From Flavisolibacter ginsengisoli DSM 18119 (GTDB lineage: Bacteria; Bacteroidota; Bacteroidia; Chitinophagales; Chitinophagaceae): a stretch of DNA of 36,835 bases. Shown in pieces: positions 1 to 9,626 of this stretch (position 1 is the stretch's first letter; each line of letters starts with the position of its first letter). Location: contig NZ_FQUU01000027.1 of the NCBI RefSeq assembly GCF_900129295.1, positions 1 through 36,835 of the forward strand, given 5' to 3'. The notes beneath the pieces were generated by a model. That model worked only from the letters and a program-made list of their open reading frames with translations, was not told the DNA's origin and did not search any database. The position numbers were made by a program, and so were the translations under genes.

Positions 1-1064
1 GAAGCCGTAGCTCCCGGCGCAAAGTCCGCATCACCGTACTTCTTGTTAGATGGCAGGGCACCAAAAGTAATGACGTTTGCAGCCGGTACAATTGTGATGG
101 TTCCGCTGGCTGCAGTAAAGTTGTAATTGGCTGCACTTAACCCGCTCACCACAGGTGTTATGGTCACACCCGAAGTACCTGCATTGGTGGTAGCAGTATA
201 GTTGGTCGTATAGGTGGCTGTTCCACTGATTACAGAAGCTCCATCGCCATTCACAAAACCAGTTGGCGTATAGCTACCCGCATTAGTTACTGTTGCAACA
301 GCTGTGCCGTAAGCCACTGCGGTTTGGTTATCGGCAGTGATGGTCAATGTGCCTTTATTAACTATTTGGATAACATTTGCACTTACACTAGGTCGAATAT
401 TAGAACCATCTCCATTGTAAGAAGCTTGAATTTTCCGTCCAGTCGTAACTGCTAGGCTTGATGTTGAATAAGCTGCTTGACCTGAACTATTTAAGGTAAT
501 AGGTTGAGCATTCAGCTTTATTTGAGGGCTACTTGTAACATCGAAAAAATCTACTGTACCAGAATTTATCACGTTGCCGTTTCCTTGTTGAGTAACAGTA
601 GCAGTAAACGTTATTGACTGGCCATAAGTAGATGGATTATTTGAAGAAGAAATACTTGTTTGGGTATTTGTTGCATCTTTGAAATATGCATACGCTGTAT
701 CATGAGAAGTAACACCCACTGCTCTCAACCTCAAAGAATCCCCATTACAATCACAAACCGTCCAATTCGAAACAAACCCACCATTAGCATCTGCCAGCAC
801 TGTCCAGACCTGGTAAGATGAATCGGTGTGATCAATGGTATTACATGCCCTGCTAAGGTTCTTCACTTTAAGTCTGACACTATCGCCCGGCAAAAAACCC
901 TGCCCGGTAAACACCGCATTCGACCTCGGTGCATAATCCGGTTTGTCGGTAGTAACGGTAGCATTACCCACATTCTCTTTGTATTGGGCATTAGCGACAG
1001 TGGAAAATAAGGTCATCAGGATAACCCCCATGGTCATCCCCAGCAAACGTAGTTTGGGTTGCAT
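1..1064 (-). CDS. Large secreted MBG/Ig-like repeat protein, 5' part only
   Basis: This reading frame starts at the ATG read leftwards from 1064 and stays open to the left edge, so only the first ~354 codons are present. Residues 1-26 form a signal peptide (MQPKLRLLGM..., ending ...VANA before QYKEN). Then come a short N-terminal domain containing TDKPDYAPRS and GFLPGDSV, an Ig-like region (STYGQSITFTATVTQ) around residues 140-230, and an MBG-type module (AVAYGTAVATVTNAG, then a second beginning ITFGALPSNKKYGDADF). Proteins of this build in Bacteroidota are long cell-surface or secreted adhesin-like proteins, usually with a C-terminal T9SS signal; that end is outside the window. The frame continues upstream without a stop to another ATG at 1343 whose first residues resemble this start (see the remnant entry). 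The signal peptide favours 1064. Function unknown. Confidence 0.8.
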   Translation of the reverse strand, partial: MQPKLRLLGMTMGVILMTLFSTVANAQYKENVGNATVTTDKPDYAPRSNAVFTGQGFLPGDSVRLKVKNLSRACNTIDHTDSSYQVWTVLADANGGFVSNWTVCDCNGDSLRLRAVGVTSHDTAYAYFKDATNTQTSISSSNNPSTYGQSITFTATVTQQGNGNVINSGTVDFFDVTSSPQIKLNAQPITLNSSGQAAYSTSSLAVTTGRKIQASYNGDGSNIRPSVSANVIQIVNKGTLTITADNQTAVAYGTAVATVTNAGSYTPTGFVNGDGASVISGTATYTTNYTATTNAGTSGVTITPVVSGLSAANYNFTAASGTITIVPAANVITFGALPSNKKYGDADFAPGATA

Positions 1065-1343
1065 AGTTCTCTGGTTGAATAAGATTAAATGGTTTGGTGT
1101 ATTTATAGAGATAGCAGATGTATTGATATCACTCTGCCTTGTTCCATTGTTTGCAGTTAAGGGAACAGGCAAAAGCCTGGCTGTAGTATGCTTACCCGCA
1201 ATCAATATCTTATTGGCATGGATTGACATACCCGTCTGCTTTCGGCCCAATGAAAACCCGGAAGAGATAAAATGTTGGATAGCCCTGAAACAGGAAAGGA
1301 TGACGGTAAGCGTCATCCTAAGCAATGTTAGCTTTGGTTGCAT
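1065..1343 (-). pseudogene. Remnant of a duplicated gene start, in frame with the MBG-protein gene
   Basis: Reading leftwards from an ATG at 1343, the first 16 residues (MQPKLTLLRMTLTVIL) match the start of the 1064 gene (MQPKLRLLGMTMGVIL) at 12 positions. The DNA is also similar, so this is a paralogous 5' end. After about 18 residues the similarity ends. The 93 codons up to the 1064 ATG are open and in the same phase but look non-coding in composition. I infer a decayed duplicate of the signal-peptide region. An N-terminal extension of the real protein is possible but unlikely, because it would bury the good signal peptide. Confidence 0.5.
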
Positions 1344-2233
1344 AGTAAAGTAGTTAGTTGATTGCGACACGGCGATGCAATTAGTTTGTTATGGCAGCTT
1401 CAGCGGATGGTGGACGGTAGTTCTTTGGAATGACCAGGGGGCCATTCAGTTCAGAGGATGGAGGATCAGTGAATGCTGGAAAACTATAAAAGCGATGCAA
1501 ACATCTGTATTAATTCAAATGTTTATTTTCTTTTATGTCTTGCCCGCATCTTATGACGGTGAAATGGTGATAATGCCGGTTAAAAGCTCTGCCTTTCTAT
1601 TGGTAATAGTATAGATTCTTCAGGGGAGGTTGGTATACAGTTAGTTCTTCAGGAGCTCAATAATGACACTCTTTTATGGGATGGTGGATACGTTTAAAGA
1701 GGTTACGGCGTTCTTATGGTGATTAGCGACACACAATGTAAGTTAGTTTTTTAACCTATACAATGAACCGGCAAATTTTTTTTTGAAAAATACGGTAAGG
1801 ACCAGGTATTTCTACGTTAATGCTCACACTTTCAAGGCATTAAACTTCTGAAAAAAATGCTGCAACCGGCATGCAGATGTCTTCCGGGCAACAGCCTGGG
1901 AATAAAACTGCGGCGGGCGCAATGAACGCGGCGCAATTCTTAAGTGGCCTCTCTTTCCTAATTCACTTCTTCCTTCGATATTCCCTGTTCGATATTCGAC
2001 ATTCCCTCTCTCACCTTGTCAACATGTCAACTTTTCAACTTTTCAACCCTTAAACCTTCCATTCCATTTCCGTGACTCCTTTTTCTACCTCATCATTTCA
2101 CATTCTCCGCCCGGAGATAGTTTATTTCTGTTTTTAACTGTATTTTACCCCCCGATTGGAGCATCGGTTTACCGCCGGCTCCTCCCTTAATCCCCCTCCC
2201 GATGAATACTGCTAACACTGCCACTACAGCACT
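1344..2233. other. Long intergenic region between divergent surface-protein genes
   Basis: No credible gene. Short ORFs here have no recognisable product. A block at 1359-1391 (TGATTGCGACAC...TTAGTTTGTTA) is repeated imperfectly at 1720-1752 (TGATTAGCGACAC...TTAGTTTTTTA), which suggests duplicated upstream DNA. Bases 1964-2075 are pyrimidine-rich with repeated GTCAAC/TTCAAC words. Confidence 0.5.
2006..2030. repeat. Pyrimidine-rich CCTTGTCAAC intergenic repeat, copy 1
   Basis: This 25-base block, CTCTCTCACC then TTGTCAACATGTCAA, matches 16541-16565 at about 22 of 25 positions. Both lie in pyrimidine-rich DNA upstream of secreted or outer-membrane protein genes. It is probably a dispersed low-complexity intergenic repeat of this genome; no function is visible. 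Confidence 0.4.
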
Positions 2234-5200
2234 ATGCTAACCGCTATGGCCACCAACCGCCTCTACCTCTTTACGCGCATCCTGTTAGCGATGCTCATGG
2301 CCTTGTTATGCACCACCTCCCAGGCACAGAATGATAATTGTTCCGGCGCCATTCCCATCCTGCTTCCTAATGCAGGCTATGGATACGGAACGGTCAGCTC
2401 CGCCACCACCAACTTTTCCGGCCTAAGCATGCAGCCAGGGGAAAGCCTGGCACCTGCTAACAATGCGGTTGGGCAAAACCAGCAATCGGCCTGGTATACA
2501 TTCACGCTGCCTACCCCCCGTTATATAACCCTATCCTTGCTCCAGCCCGTGTCGTCTATCAACCAGGGAGATGTAGGCCTGGCAGTATATAAAACAGCCA
2601 ATTGCCTGCCTGTTCCGGTTGATCTGAGCACACAACTCTTTCCTTTAACAGGTTTTGGAAGCGTTTCGGCCAGTTGCGTAGGCCCTGGCACCTACCTGGT
2701 GCAGGTGGTGGGAAAAAGCAGCGCTAACGGGCCGGTTTTCCTGCAATTGCAGGCTGCCGCTACCGGGGCAGCCTATGATGCGGCTGCCGATGCGGCCGAC
2801 CTGGGACTGGCCGGACCCCTTCTTTCTTCGGTGCTCTACCCGGTTGACTGCCAGTCGCTGGAAAGCCCTTTTGAAGTATGCGGCTCGCTGGCTAACGCCC
2901 CCCAATATTCGAAAAGCTCCTGGCAGGTATTTAGCACGCCCGGTGTTTTTACCTCCCTGATCTTTTCCGTTAGCCTGCCTTCGCTGCCTGCGGGGCAAAA
3001 GATAGGCCTCCGCCTGTTTGACGGCGACCTGCGCTGGGCTGCCGGTAATATCACGGTGCTTTGCGATTCGCTGGTAACGGATGCATCGGGCCAGGCAGCA
3101 AGATTATTTACCTGCGGCAGCCTGCGTGCTAATAGGGTTTATTCTGCCGAATTGTTTTTTTACAAAGATTTCAATGCACCTGTGGAAGTGAGCGTAAGCA
3201 CTGATGCCCTGGTGATACAAAACAGTTTCAAAGCCGTATGCTCCGGCAACAGCTTTGTCCTTCCCTGGGGATCGGTGGCTACAGCGGATAGTACCTATTC
3301 CGATACCGTGCGCACGGTGGGTGGGTGCGATAGTTTGATACGGAATGTAACCGTGCAGTTTGATACAGCCCGCACCATCATTGATACCACCATTTACCAA
3401 TGCCCTATTCAAAATTATACCCTGCCCTGGGGGCAGGTGGTGAATGCACCGGGCGTATATACCCATACCTTGTTTTATAGCTCGGGCTGCGACAGCGTGT
3501 ACCAAACCGTACGCCTGCAGCTCCCCACTGTGCCCGTGCTCACCGATGCAGTGAACGCCTGTCCCGGTACTGGCTATACGCTTCCCTGGGGTCAAACGGT
3601 GACGGTGCCCGGCCGCTACAGTGATACCCTGAAAATGATAACTGGCTGTGACAGCCTGGTGCAGGTCATTGACCTTTCTTTTACCAACAATAGTGAAATA
3701 AAGTTCCGGCAGGACAGTGCCTGTGGCAGCGTTTATAATCTTCCCTGGGGAGGCATCGTCACCAGCTCCGGTATGTACTACGATACCATCCGCCGCGTGA
3801 ATGGCTGCGACAGTATTGTCACCCTACTAAGCCTGAAGCTGAAGCCTACCTGGGTACAAAAAGATACCGTCAGCCTTTGTGGTGGCAGCACCTACACCCT
3901 TCCCTGGGGTGCCGTGGCTGATACCAGCGGCATTTACCGGGATACCATCCGCTATGCGGGTATACTGCCCTGTGATAGCCTGGTGCGGCAGGTGACCCTA
4001 TTATTCAATCAACCCATAGTCCGGCCTGCGCAAGTTGCCTATCTCTGTGCAGGCGGCAGCTACACTCTTCCCTGGGGAACAGTGGTGAACAGCCCGGGAC
4101 AGTATAAGGATACCATCAAAACAGCCAGTGGCTGCGATAGTTTGACCAGGCAGGTTGACCTGCTGTTGCAAACGCCTGTGGTTAGTGATACTTCCATCCA
4201 ACTTTGCGAGGGAGCAACTTACCCGCTTCCCTGGGGTGGCCTGGCAGACAGGGATAGTGTCTATGCTCATAATACTCCCGGAACTTCCGGTTGCGATAGC
4301 CTCCGGCAAACCATCCGGGTGCGTGTATTGCGCAGCAGTGCTGATACTCTGAACCTGAATTTCTGCCAGGGGCAAGTGTATACATTACCGTGGGGACAGG
4401 TAACGGGCAGCGCCGGAACCTACCGTGATACCCTTCGCTATCCTTTAGGCTGCGATAGCCTGCTAAGAATAGTATACCTCTCGGCCAGCAATTACCAGGT
4501 AAAAGACACCCTTGTATCTCTGTGCCCCGGCGGCGCTTTTACATTGCCCTGGGGGCCGGTGGTCAATACACCCGGAATCTATACCGATACCCTGCGCTCT
4601 GTCAATGGTTGCGACAGCCTGGTAAGGCGTTATACTATTACCTTAAAAACACTGGTGATTGACCAGAAAAGCTATAGCAGTTGCACCGGGAGCTATACAC
4701 TGCCCTGGGGACAGGTAGCCACCAGCCCGGGCATATACAGGGATACCCTACAGTCTGTAGCCGGCTGCGACAGCCTGGTAAGGGAGATCAACCTTTCACT
4801 GGTTTCGCCAGGTTTTCAATACACCGATACCACCATCTGCCAGGGACAGGTATACCTGTTGCCCAATGGATCTAAAACCAATGTTGCAGGGATGTATAGG
4901 GATACCATTAGGGCCGCAGGGGGTTGTGATAGCATCATACAGGTTACCAATCTTACAGTGCTTACTGTTCAAAAGGATAGCATCCCGGCATTCCTTTGCG
5001 CCGGCCATTCCTATACCCTCCCCTGGGGTGTAGTGGTAACGGTTCCGGGCAATTACAGTGATACCATACGGGGAACACGCGGTTGCGATAGCCTGGTGCG
5101 TACAGTAATGCTGCAGCTTTCAGCTGTAAAATACAGGTATGATACAGTGCGTATCTGCAATGGTGCCTCCTATATGTTGCCCTGGGGTCCATTGGTGCAG

Positions 5201-6274
5201 GCTGCAGGGAGCTATGCCGATACGTTACACTATGTCAATGGCTGCGACAGCAGTATTCATACAATACGAGTCAATGTATTGACCACTGCAGTTAAAAGCA
5301 GTGCTGCCAGTTTTTGCAAAGACGCTTCCTATACCCTGCCATGGGGAGCCACTGTAACCATACCTGGCATCTACAGGGATACCCTGCGGTATAGTACCGG
5401 CTGCGACAGCCTGGTGCAGGAAATAAACCTGGTACAGAACCAGCCATTGTTAGTACAGGTGGATACCAGTTTGTGCAGCGGCCAGGCCTACCTGCTACCA
5501 AATGGACAAATGGCTACTGTAAGCGGCATCTACCGCGACACAGTACGCTCCAAAACCGGCTGCGACAGCCTGGTACACCTTACGAATGTTTCTATAAGCA
5601 CCATCCAAATAACGGCGATGAATATGGTTGCCTGTTCCGGTTTCCCCTACCAGCTACCCTGGGGCGCACAGGTAATGAATCCCGGTACCTATACAGACAC
5701 CATTCATTCAGCAAAAGGTTGTGATAGCCTGGTGCGCATCGTAAACCTATCCGGGGATAGTTTGGTCACTTCAGTTCAGAAGTCCAATGATATCAGTTGC
5801 CTCCAACCCTCTGCGCAACTCAGGGCTTCGGGTGGGGTCAGTTATGCCTGGTCGCCGCCGGGTGGTTTAAGTGATCTGCGTTTATACAATCCCGTGGCCA
5901 GTCCTGCAGCCACCACCACTTACCAGGTGCAGATCACCAAGGCTAATGGTTGCGTAGTAACAGATACTATTACTGTATTCGTTGGAACAGGCAACCTGGA
6001 TAATGCCTTCCTGGTGCCAAATGCCTTCACGCCTGATGGAGATGGAAAAAATGATTGCTTTGGCATTCGCCATTGGGGCGCCGTGAGCCATGTGCATTTT
6101 TCTATTTATAACCGCTGGGGCGTAGTGGTTTTCCAGACCAGCGACCCCCAACGCTGCTGGGATGGAACCTATAAGGGCACCCTATTACCTACAGCAAGCT
6201 TTGTTTATTTTATTGAAGCTACCACGCCTTGTGGACCTGTAGTCAGGAAGGGCACCGTGACGCTGGTGAGGTGA
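2234..6274 (+). CDS. T9SS type-B (gliding-motility C-terminal) surface protein with 16 LPWG/GCDSL repeats
   Basis: Secreted protein of 1346 aa. The signal peptide is residues 1-32 (hydrophobic core LLAMLMALLCTTSQAQ); an ATG at residue 5 is an alternative start. Residues ~33-330 form a non-repetitive N-terminal region with a domain containing YTFTLPTPRYITL. Residues ~333-1175 hold sixteen tandem ~53-aa repeats of pattern C-x4-Y-x-LPWG-x9-G-x-Y-x-DT-x6-GCDSL. Two copies have LPNG instead of LPWG and one has an insertion (GILPCDSL). Each has two conserved Cys, possibly a disulfide pair. Residues ~1180-1250 form a PKD-like module, and residues ~1253-1346 a CHU_C-type domain (VPNAFTPDGDGKNDCF, FSIYNRWGVVVF, WDGTYKG) that sorts cargo through T9SS. 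It probably acts outside the cell as an adhesin or scaffold; ligand unknown. Confidence 0.9.
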   Translation: MLTAMATNRLYLFTRILLAMLMALLCTTSQAQNDNCSGAIPILLPNAGYGYGTVSSATTNFSGLSMQPGESLAPANNAVGQNQQSAWYTFTLPTPRYITLSLLQPVSSINQGDVGLAVYKTANCLPVPVDLSTQLFPLTGFGSVSASCVGPGTYLVQVVGKSSANGPVFLQLQAAATGAAYDAAADAADLGLAGPLLSSVLYPVDCQSLESPFEVCGSLANAPQYSKSSWQVFSTPGVFTSLIFSVSLPSLPAGQKIGLRLFDGDLRWAAGNITVLCDSLVTDASGQAARLFTCGSLRANRVYSAELFFYKDFNAPVEVSVSTDALVIQNSFKAVCSGNSFVLPWGSVATADSTYSDTVRTVGGCDSLIRNVTVQFDTARTIIDTTIYQCPIQNYTLPWGQVVNAPGVYTHTLFYSSGCDSVYQTVRLQLPTVPVLTDAVNACPGTGYTLPWGQTVTVPGRYSDTLKMITGCDSLVQVIDLSFTNNSEIKFRQDSACGSVYNLPWGGIVTSSGMYYDTIRRVNGCDSIVTLLSLKLKPTWVQKDTVSLCGGSTYTLPWGAVADTSGIYRDTIRYAGILPCDSLVRQVTLLFNQPIVRPAQVAYLCAGGSYTLPWGTVVNSPGQYKDTIKTASGCDSLTRQVDLLLQTPVVSDTSIQLCEGATYPLPWGGLADRDSVYAHNTPGTSGCDSLRQTIRVRVLRSSADTLNLNFCQGQVYTLPWGQVTGSAGTYRDTLRYPLGCDSLLRIVYLSASNYQVKDTLVSLCPGGAFTLPWGPVVNTPGIYTDTLRSVNGCDSLVRRYTITLKTLVIDQKSYSSCTGSYTLPWGQVATSPGIYRDTLQSVAGCDSLVREINLSLVSPGFQYTDTTICQGQVYLLPNGSKTNVAGMYRDTIRAAGGCDSIIQVTNLTVLTVQKDSIPAFLCAGHSYTLPWGVVVTVPGNYSDTIRGTRGCDSLVRTVMLQLSAVKYRYDTVRICNGASYMLPWGPLVQAAGSYADTLHYVNGCDSSIHTIRVNVLTTAVKSSAASFCKDASYTLPWGATVTIPGIYRDTLRYSTGCDSLVQEINLVQNQPLLVQVDTSLCSGQAYLLPNGQMATVSGIYRDTVRSKTGCDSLVHLTNVSISTIQITAMNMVACSGFPYQLPWGAQVMNPGTYTDTIHSAKGCDSLVRIVNLSGDSLVTSVQKSNDISCLQPSAQLRASGGVSYAWSPPGGLSDLRLYNPVASPAATTTYQVQITKANGCVVTDTITVFVGTGNLDNAFLVPNAFTPDGDGKNDCFGIRHWGAVSHVHFSIYNRWGVVVFQTSDPQRCWDGTYKGTLLPTASFVYFIEATTPCGPVVRKGTVTLVR

Positions 6275-6483
6275 GAAAAGATGTAAAACTGAATATTTCA
6301 TCCTTGGATAGAACCTGGTGGTTTAGATCAACTGCCTCCTGAAGAACTTAACACTAAACAAGGGCATCACCTATTATAGGCATTATTCCGATTAAATATT
6401 TCTGCTCATAATGAAATGCCTGCATGGTAATCCGTAAGGTTCTATATTATTCAAAGCAGTGTAAATACTGGTTGTTATTTCAT

Positions 6484-6516
6484 AAAAAAAGGCTGTTCCT
6501 TTCCCGGAACAGCCTT
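6484..6516 (-). terminator. Rho-independent terminator of rimP-nusA-infB
   Basis: GGCTGTTCC and GGAACAGCC (6491-6499 and 6506-6514) form a perfect 9-bp stem, 11 bp counting flanking A-T pairs, with a 6-base loop. On the minus strand it is followed by seven T. It lies about 22 bases past the infB stop. Confidence 0.9.
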
Positions 6517-6537
6517 AGACTATTATTGTTAGCACTT

Positions 6538-9516
6538 TTACAGTGTTCTTTTCACTTCTTCTTCTTCGTAAGCTTCTATAATATCACCAGCCTTGATGTC
6601 ATTGTAGTTCTTGATGGTCAATCCGCATTCCATACCTACCAATACTTCCTTCACATCATCTTTGAAGCGTTTCAGGGAGCCCAATTCAGCACTTGCGGAG
6701 GCATTTGGATACACCACGATACCATCCCTGATCACTCTCACCTTATTGTCACGCCTTATCTTACCATCGATCACTACACAACCTGCAACGGTTGCCTTAT
6801 CGAATTTGAACACCTCGCGGATCTCCACGTTGGCTACGATCTTCTCCTGGATCTTGGGTTCCAGCATTCCTTCCATGGCACTCTTGATCTCGTCAATGGC
6901 CGTATAGATAATGGAATAGGTCTTGATCTGGATACCTGCATTCTCCGCAATCCTGTTGGCCTGCATGGAAGGACGCACGTTAAATCCAATGATCACGGCA
7001 TCGGAAGCTTCCGCCAGCACCACGTCACTTTCATTGATCTGGCCCACACCTTTATGGATAACGCTCACCAGGATCTCCTGGGTTGATAATTTCTGAAGGG
7101 AGTCACTCAGGGCTTCCACGGAACCATCCACGTCACCTTTGATGATCACCTTCAGCTCCTTAAAGTTTCCAAGAGCCAGGCGTCGCCCGATCTCGTCAAG
7201 GGTAATGTGCTTCTTGGCACGCATACCTTGTTCGCGAAGTATCTGGGCCCTGCGGTTAGCAATATCTTTAGCTTCTGCTTCATCAGCGTATACCTTGAAG
7301 GTTTCACCAGCCTGCGGTGCACCATTCAAACCTAGAATCAATACCGGTGTAGAAGGAGGCGCTTCATTTACCCTTTTGTTCCTTTCGTTCATCATGGCCT
7401 TCACGCGTCCGAAATGCTGACCGCTCACTACCAGGTCGCCGGCACGAAGCGTACCATTCTGTACCAGGATGGTGGCCACATAACCACGTCCCTTGTCCAG
7501 GGTAGCTTCAATGATGGTACCACTGGCTTCGCGGTTGGGGTTGGCTTTCAGGTCAAGGATCTCTGCTTCAAGTAATATTTTTTCAAGCAACAGGTCGATG
7601 TTCAGTCCCTGCTTGGCACTGATCTCCTGGCTTTGGAACTTACCACCCCAGGCTTCTACCAACAGGTTCATCTGGGCCAGTTGTTCGTATATCTTTTGCG
7701 GATTGGCTCCGTCTTTATCTATTTTGTTGATGGCGAAGATCATAGGTACACCAGCTGCCTGTGCGTGGCTGATGGCCTCACGGGTCTGTGGCATGATGGC
7801 ATCATCCGCCGCAATTACAATAACTGCTATATCCGTGACCTTGGCACCACGGGCACGCATGGCGGTAAACGCTTCGTGACCCGGCGTATCCAGGAAGGTA
7901 ATGTCTTTACCACCCGGCAGTTTTACCTGGTAGGCACCGATGTGCTGGGTGATACCACCTGCTTCACCGGCTACTACGCTGGCATTACGTATATAGTCAA
8001 GTAAAGAGGTCTTACCATGGTCAACGTGACCCATGATGGTGACTATAGGAGAACGGAACTGGAGGTCTTCTTCATTGTCTACATCTTCTTCTTCTTCCAT
8101 TTCCAGCTGCTTCTCCATATCAATGAACTCCACGTCGAAGCCAAACTCACTGGCTACCAGTTCTATCACCTCTGCGTCGAGACGCTGGTTGATGGATACC
8201 ATGATACCAAGTCCCATACATTTGGAGATCACTTCTGCAAAGGAAACATCCATCAGGTTGGCCAGTTCGCTCACACTGATGAATTCTGTTACCTGCAGTT
8301 TATTATCCTCGGCTCCATCCATGGCATCAGCCATTTCAGCCCTTCTTTCGCGACGCAGCTTGGCTTTGATGTTCTTTCCTTTACCACCACTGCCTGAAAG
8401 CTTGGCCTGCGTTTCCTGTATCTTACGTTGGATTTCTTTTTCGTCAATTTGCTTGTCTTCACCACGCTTGGCAAAGGCAGGACGCTGACCCGGGCGTGCA
8501 GGTGCCCCAAAACGGCTGCCACCAGCCTGCTGGCCAGTTCTACCCTTGTCTGTATTCCGCTGGATGGTAAAGCGTCCACCGCCTCCCTGTCCTGTAGTAG
8601 CTCCTTGCTGGCCTTGCGGTCCTCTCTGGATGCCCTGTGCGCCTCCGCCATCTTTTTTCTCAATGGGAATGCGTTTGCGTTTACGCTTTTCGTCGCTCGG
8701 CTTAGGCCGGGTATCACTATCCACGGGTAATTCTATTTTGCCTAAGATCTTAGGCCCTTCTATTTTTTCTGCTTTAATGTTTTCGATCACAGGCTCTGCT
8801 TCCTCTTCCGCTTGTGGCTGGGAAACTTCTGGCTTTGGTAGTTCGACAGGTGCCGGGGTTTCTTCCACCACTGGGGCCACTTCCGCTTCAGCGGCAGGTG
8901 CCACCGGCTCTTCGGGAGCAGGCGCTGCTTCTTTCTTGGGTTTTTTAACTCCTTTCTTTGGTCTTGTAGACGAATCAATGGCAGATAGATCAATCTTGTC
9001 CAACACCTTAGGCCCTTCAATTTCAGGAGTTTCCCTTCTTAGCACTTCAGGCTCTTCCGGTGCTTTAGGCTGCGGAGGTGCCACTTCTTCCTGCTGCACA
9101 GGTTCCGGAACTGCTTCAGGTACGGGCGCAGGGGTAGGAGCAGGAACGGGGGTCGGCTCGGGCTCAGGAAGTTTTACTTCCTCAACAACCGGCGCTGGTG
9201 CGGGCTCTTCTTTCTTAACCGCTTTAACGGGTTTTTCTTCCTTACGGAAGTGAATCTCCTCCTCGTCTTTTTTCTTCTTAGGCTCGGCAGCAGCTCCTTT
9301 GGGCAAATCGATCTGGATCGCCTTAAGCTTGGCTACTTTATCGCTCTGGAACTCTGCCTGCAAGGCACGGTACATGTCTACCGAAAGCTTTGCGGTGGGT
9401 TTCAGCTCGTCTTTGTCAAATCCTTTCCCCACCAGAAAGTCTACAAGGGTATCCTTACCGATGTTAAACTCTTTGGCGGCGGCCATCAACCTTGGTGTTG
9501 TTATTGTTTCTGCCAT
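6538..9516 (-). CDS. infB: Translation initiation factor IF-2
   Basis: GTPase of 992 aa that places initiator tRNA on the ribosome. An IF2_N module is at residues ~5-55. A long low-complexity linker rich in Pro, Ala, Glu and Lys, then Gly and Arg, spans ~65-400. A second N-terminal module ([20 protein letters not shown]) is at ~415-475. The G domain starts near residue 490 with [12 protein letters not shown] (G1), DTPGHEAF (G3, ~540) and NKIDKDG (G4, ~594), followed by the beta-barrel and C-terminal domains ending EEEEVKRTL. The length is normal for Bacteroidota IF-2, which has an extended N-terminus. It is the last gene of the operon, 110 bases after nusA, and is followed by a strong terminator. 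Confidence 0.98.
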   Translation of the reverse strand: MAETITTPRLMAAAKEFNIGKDTLVDFLVGKGFDKDELKPTAKLSVDMYRALQAEFQSDKVAKLKAIQIDLPKGAAAEPKKKKDEEEIHFRKEEKPVKAVKKEEPAPAPVVEEVKLPEPEPTPVPAPTPAPVPEAVPEPVQQEEVAPPQPKAPEEPEVLRRETPEIEGPKVLDKIDLSAIDSSTRPKKGVKKPKKEAAPAPEEPVAPAAEAEVAPVVEETPAPVELPKPEVSQPQAEEEAEPVIENIKAEKIEGPKILGKIELPVDSDTRPKPSDEKRKRKRIPIEKKDGGGAQGIQRGPQGQQGATTGQGGGGRFTIQRNTDKGRTGQQAGGSRFGAPARPGQRPAFAKRGEDKQIDEKEIQRKIQETQAKLSGSGGKGKNIKAKLRRERRAEMADAMDGAEDNKLQVTEFISVSELANLMDVSFAEVISKCMGLGIMVSINQRLDAEVIELVASEFGFDVEFIDMEKQLEMEEEEDVDNEEDLQFRSPIVTIMGHVDHGKTSLLDYIRNASVVAGEAGGITQHIGAYQVKLPGGKDITFLDTPGHEAFTAMRARGAKVTDIAVIVIAADDAIMPQTREAISHAQAAGVPMIFAINKIDKDGANPQKIYEQLAQMNLLVEAWGGKFQSQEISAKQGLNIDLLLEKILLEAEILDLKANPNREASGTIIEATLDKGRGYVATILVQNGTLRAGDLVVSGQHFGRVKAMMNERNKRVNEAPPSTPVLILGLNGAPQAGETFKVYADEAEAKDIANRRAQILREQGMRAKKHITLDEIGRRLALGNFKELKVIIKGDVDGSVEALSDSLQKLSTQEILVSVIHKGVGQINESDVVLAEASDAVIIGFNVRPSMQANRIAENAGIQIKTYSIIYTAIDEIKSAMEGMLEPKIQEKIVANVEIREVFKFDKATVAGCVVIDGKIRRDNKVRVIRDGIVVYPNASASAELGSLKRFKDDVKEVLVGMECGLTIKNYNDIKAGDIIEAYEEEEVKRTL

Positions 9517-9626
9517 TAACTGTTTTTATAGTTCTCTTGTTTACAAGTTTAAGAGTTACCAAGTTCGTTCTCTAAGCTGCAAGCTACAACTCATGAAACC
9601 GTAAACCTGTGAACTGTAAACTTTTT
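9517..9626 (-). other. Repetitive spacer between nusA and infB
   Basis: A 110-base gap inside an otherwise compact operon. It is built of short similar words (on the plus strand GTAAACCTGTGAACTGTAAAC, TTTACAAGTTTAAGAGTTACCAAG). Such GTAAAC/ACAAG-rich spacers look like small intergenic repeats. No TAnnTTTG box or terminator stem is evident. Confidence 0.35.

Noticed and set aside
828-2053. Short plus-strand ORFs in the left intergenic region
   Set aside because: The first ones are antisense to the MBG-protein gene and its duplicated start; the others have no family, promoter or coding-like composition.
3230-5755. Possible CRISPR array
   Set aside because: The periodic DNA is a coding repeat of ~159 bases in one open frame, with diverged copies and no spacer-like unique segments.
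2645-6151. Open frames on both strands within the repeat protein gene
   Set aside because: They arise from the repetitive GC-rich repeats of the 1346-aa gene and have no independent start signals or families.
6424-9519. Many ORFs on the plus strand opposite infB
   Set aside because: They are antisense shadows of the Pro/Glu/Lys-rich IF-2 gene, with low-complexity Ser/Gly products and no recognisable domains.
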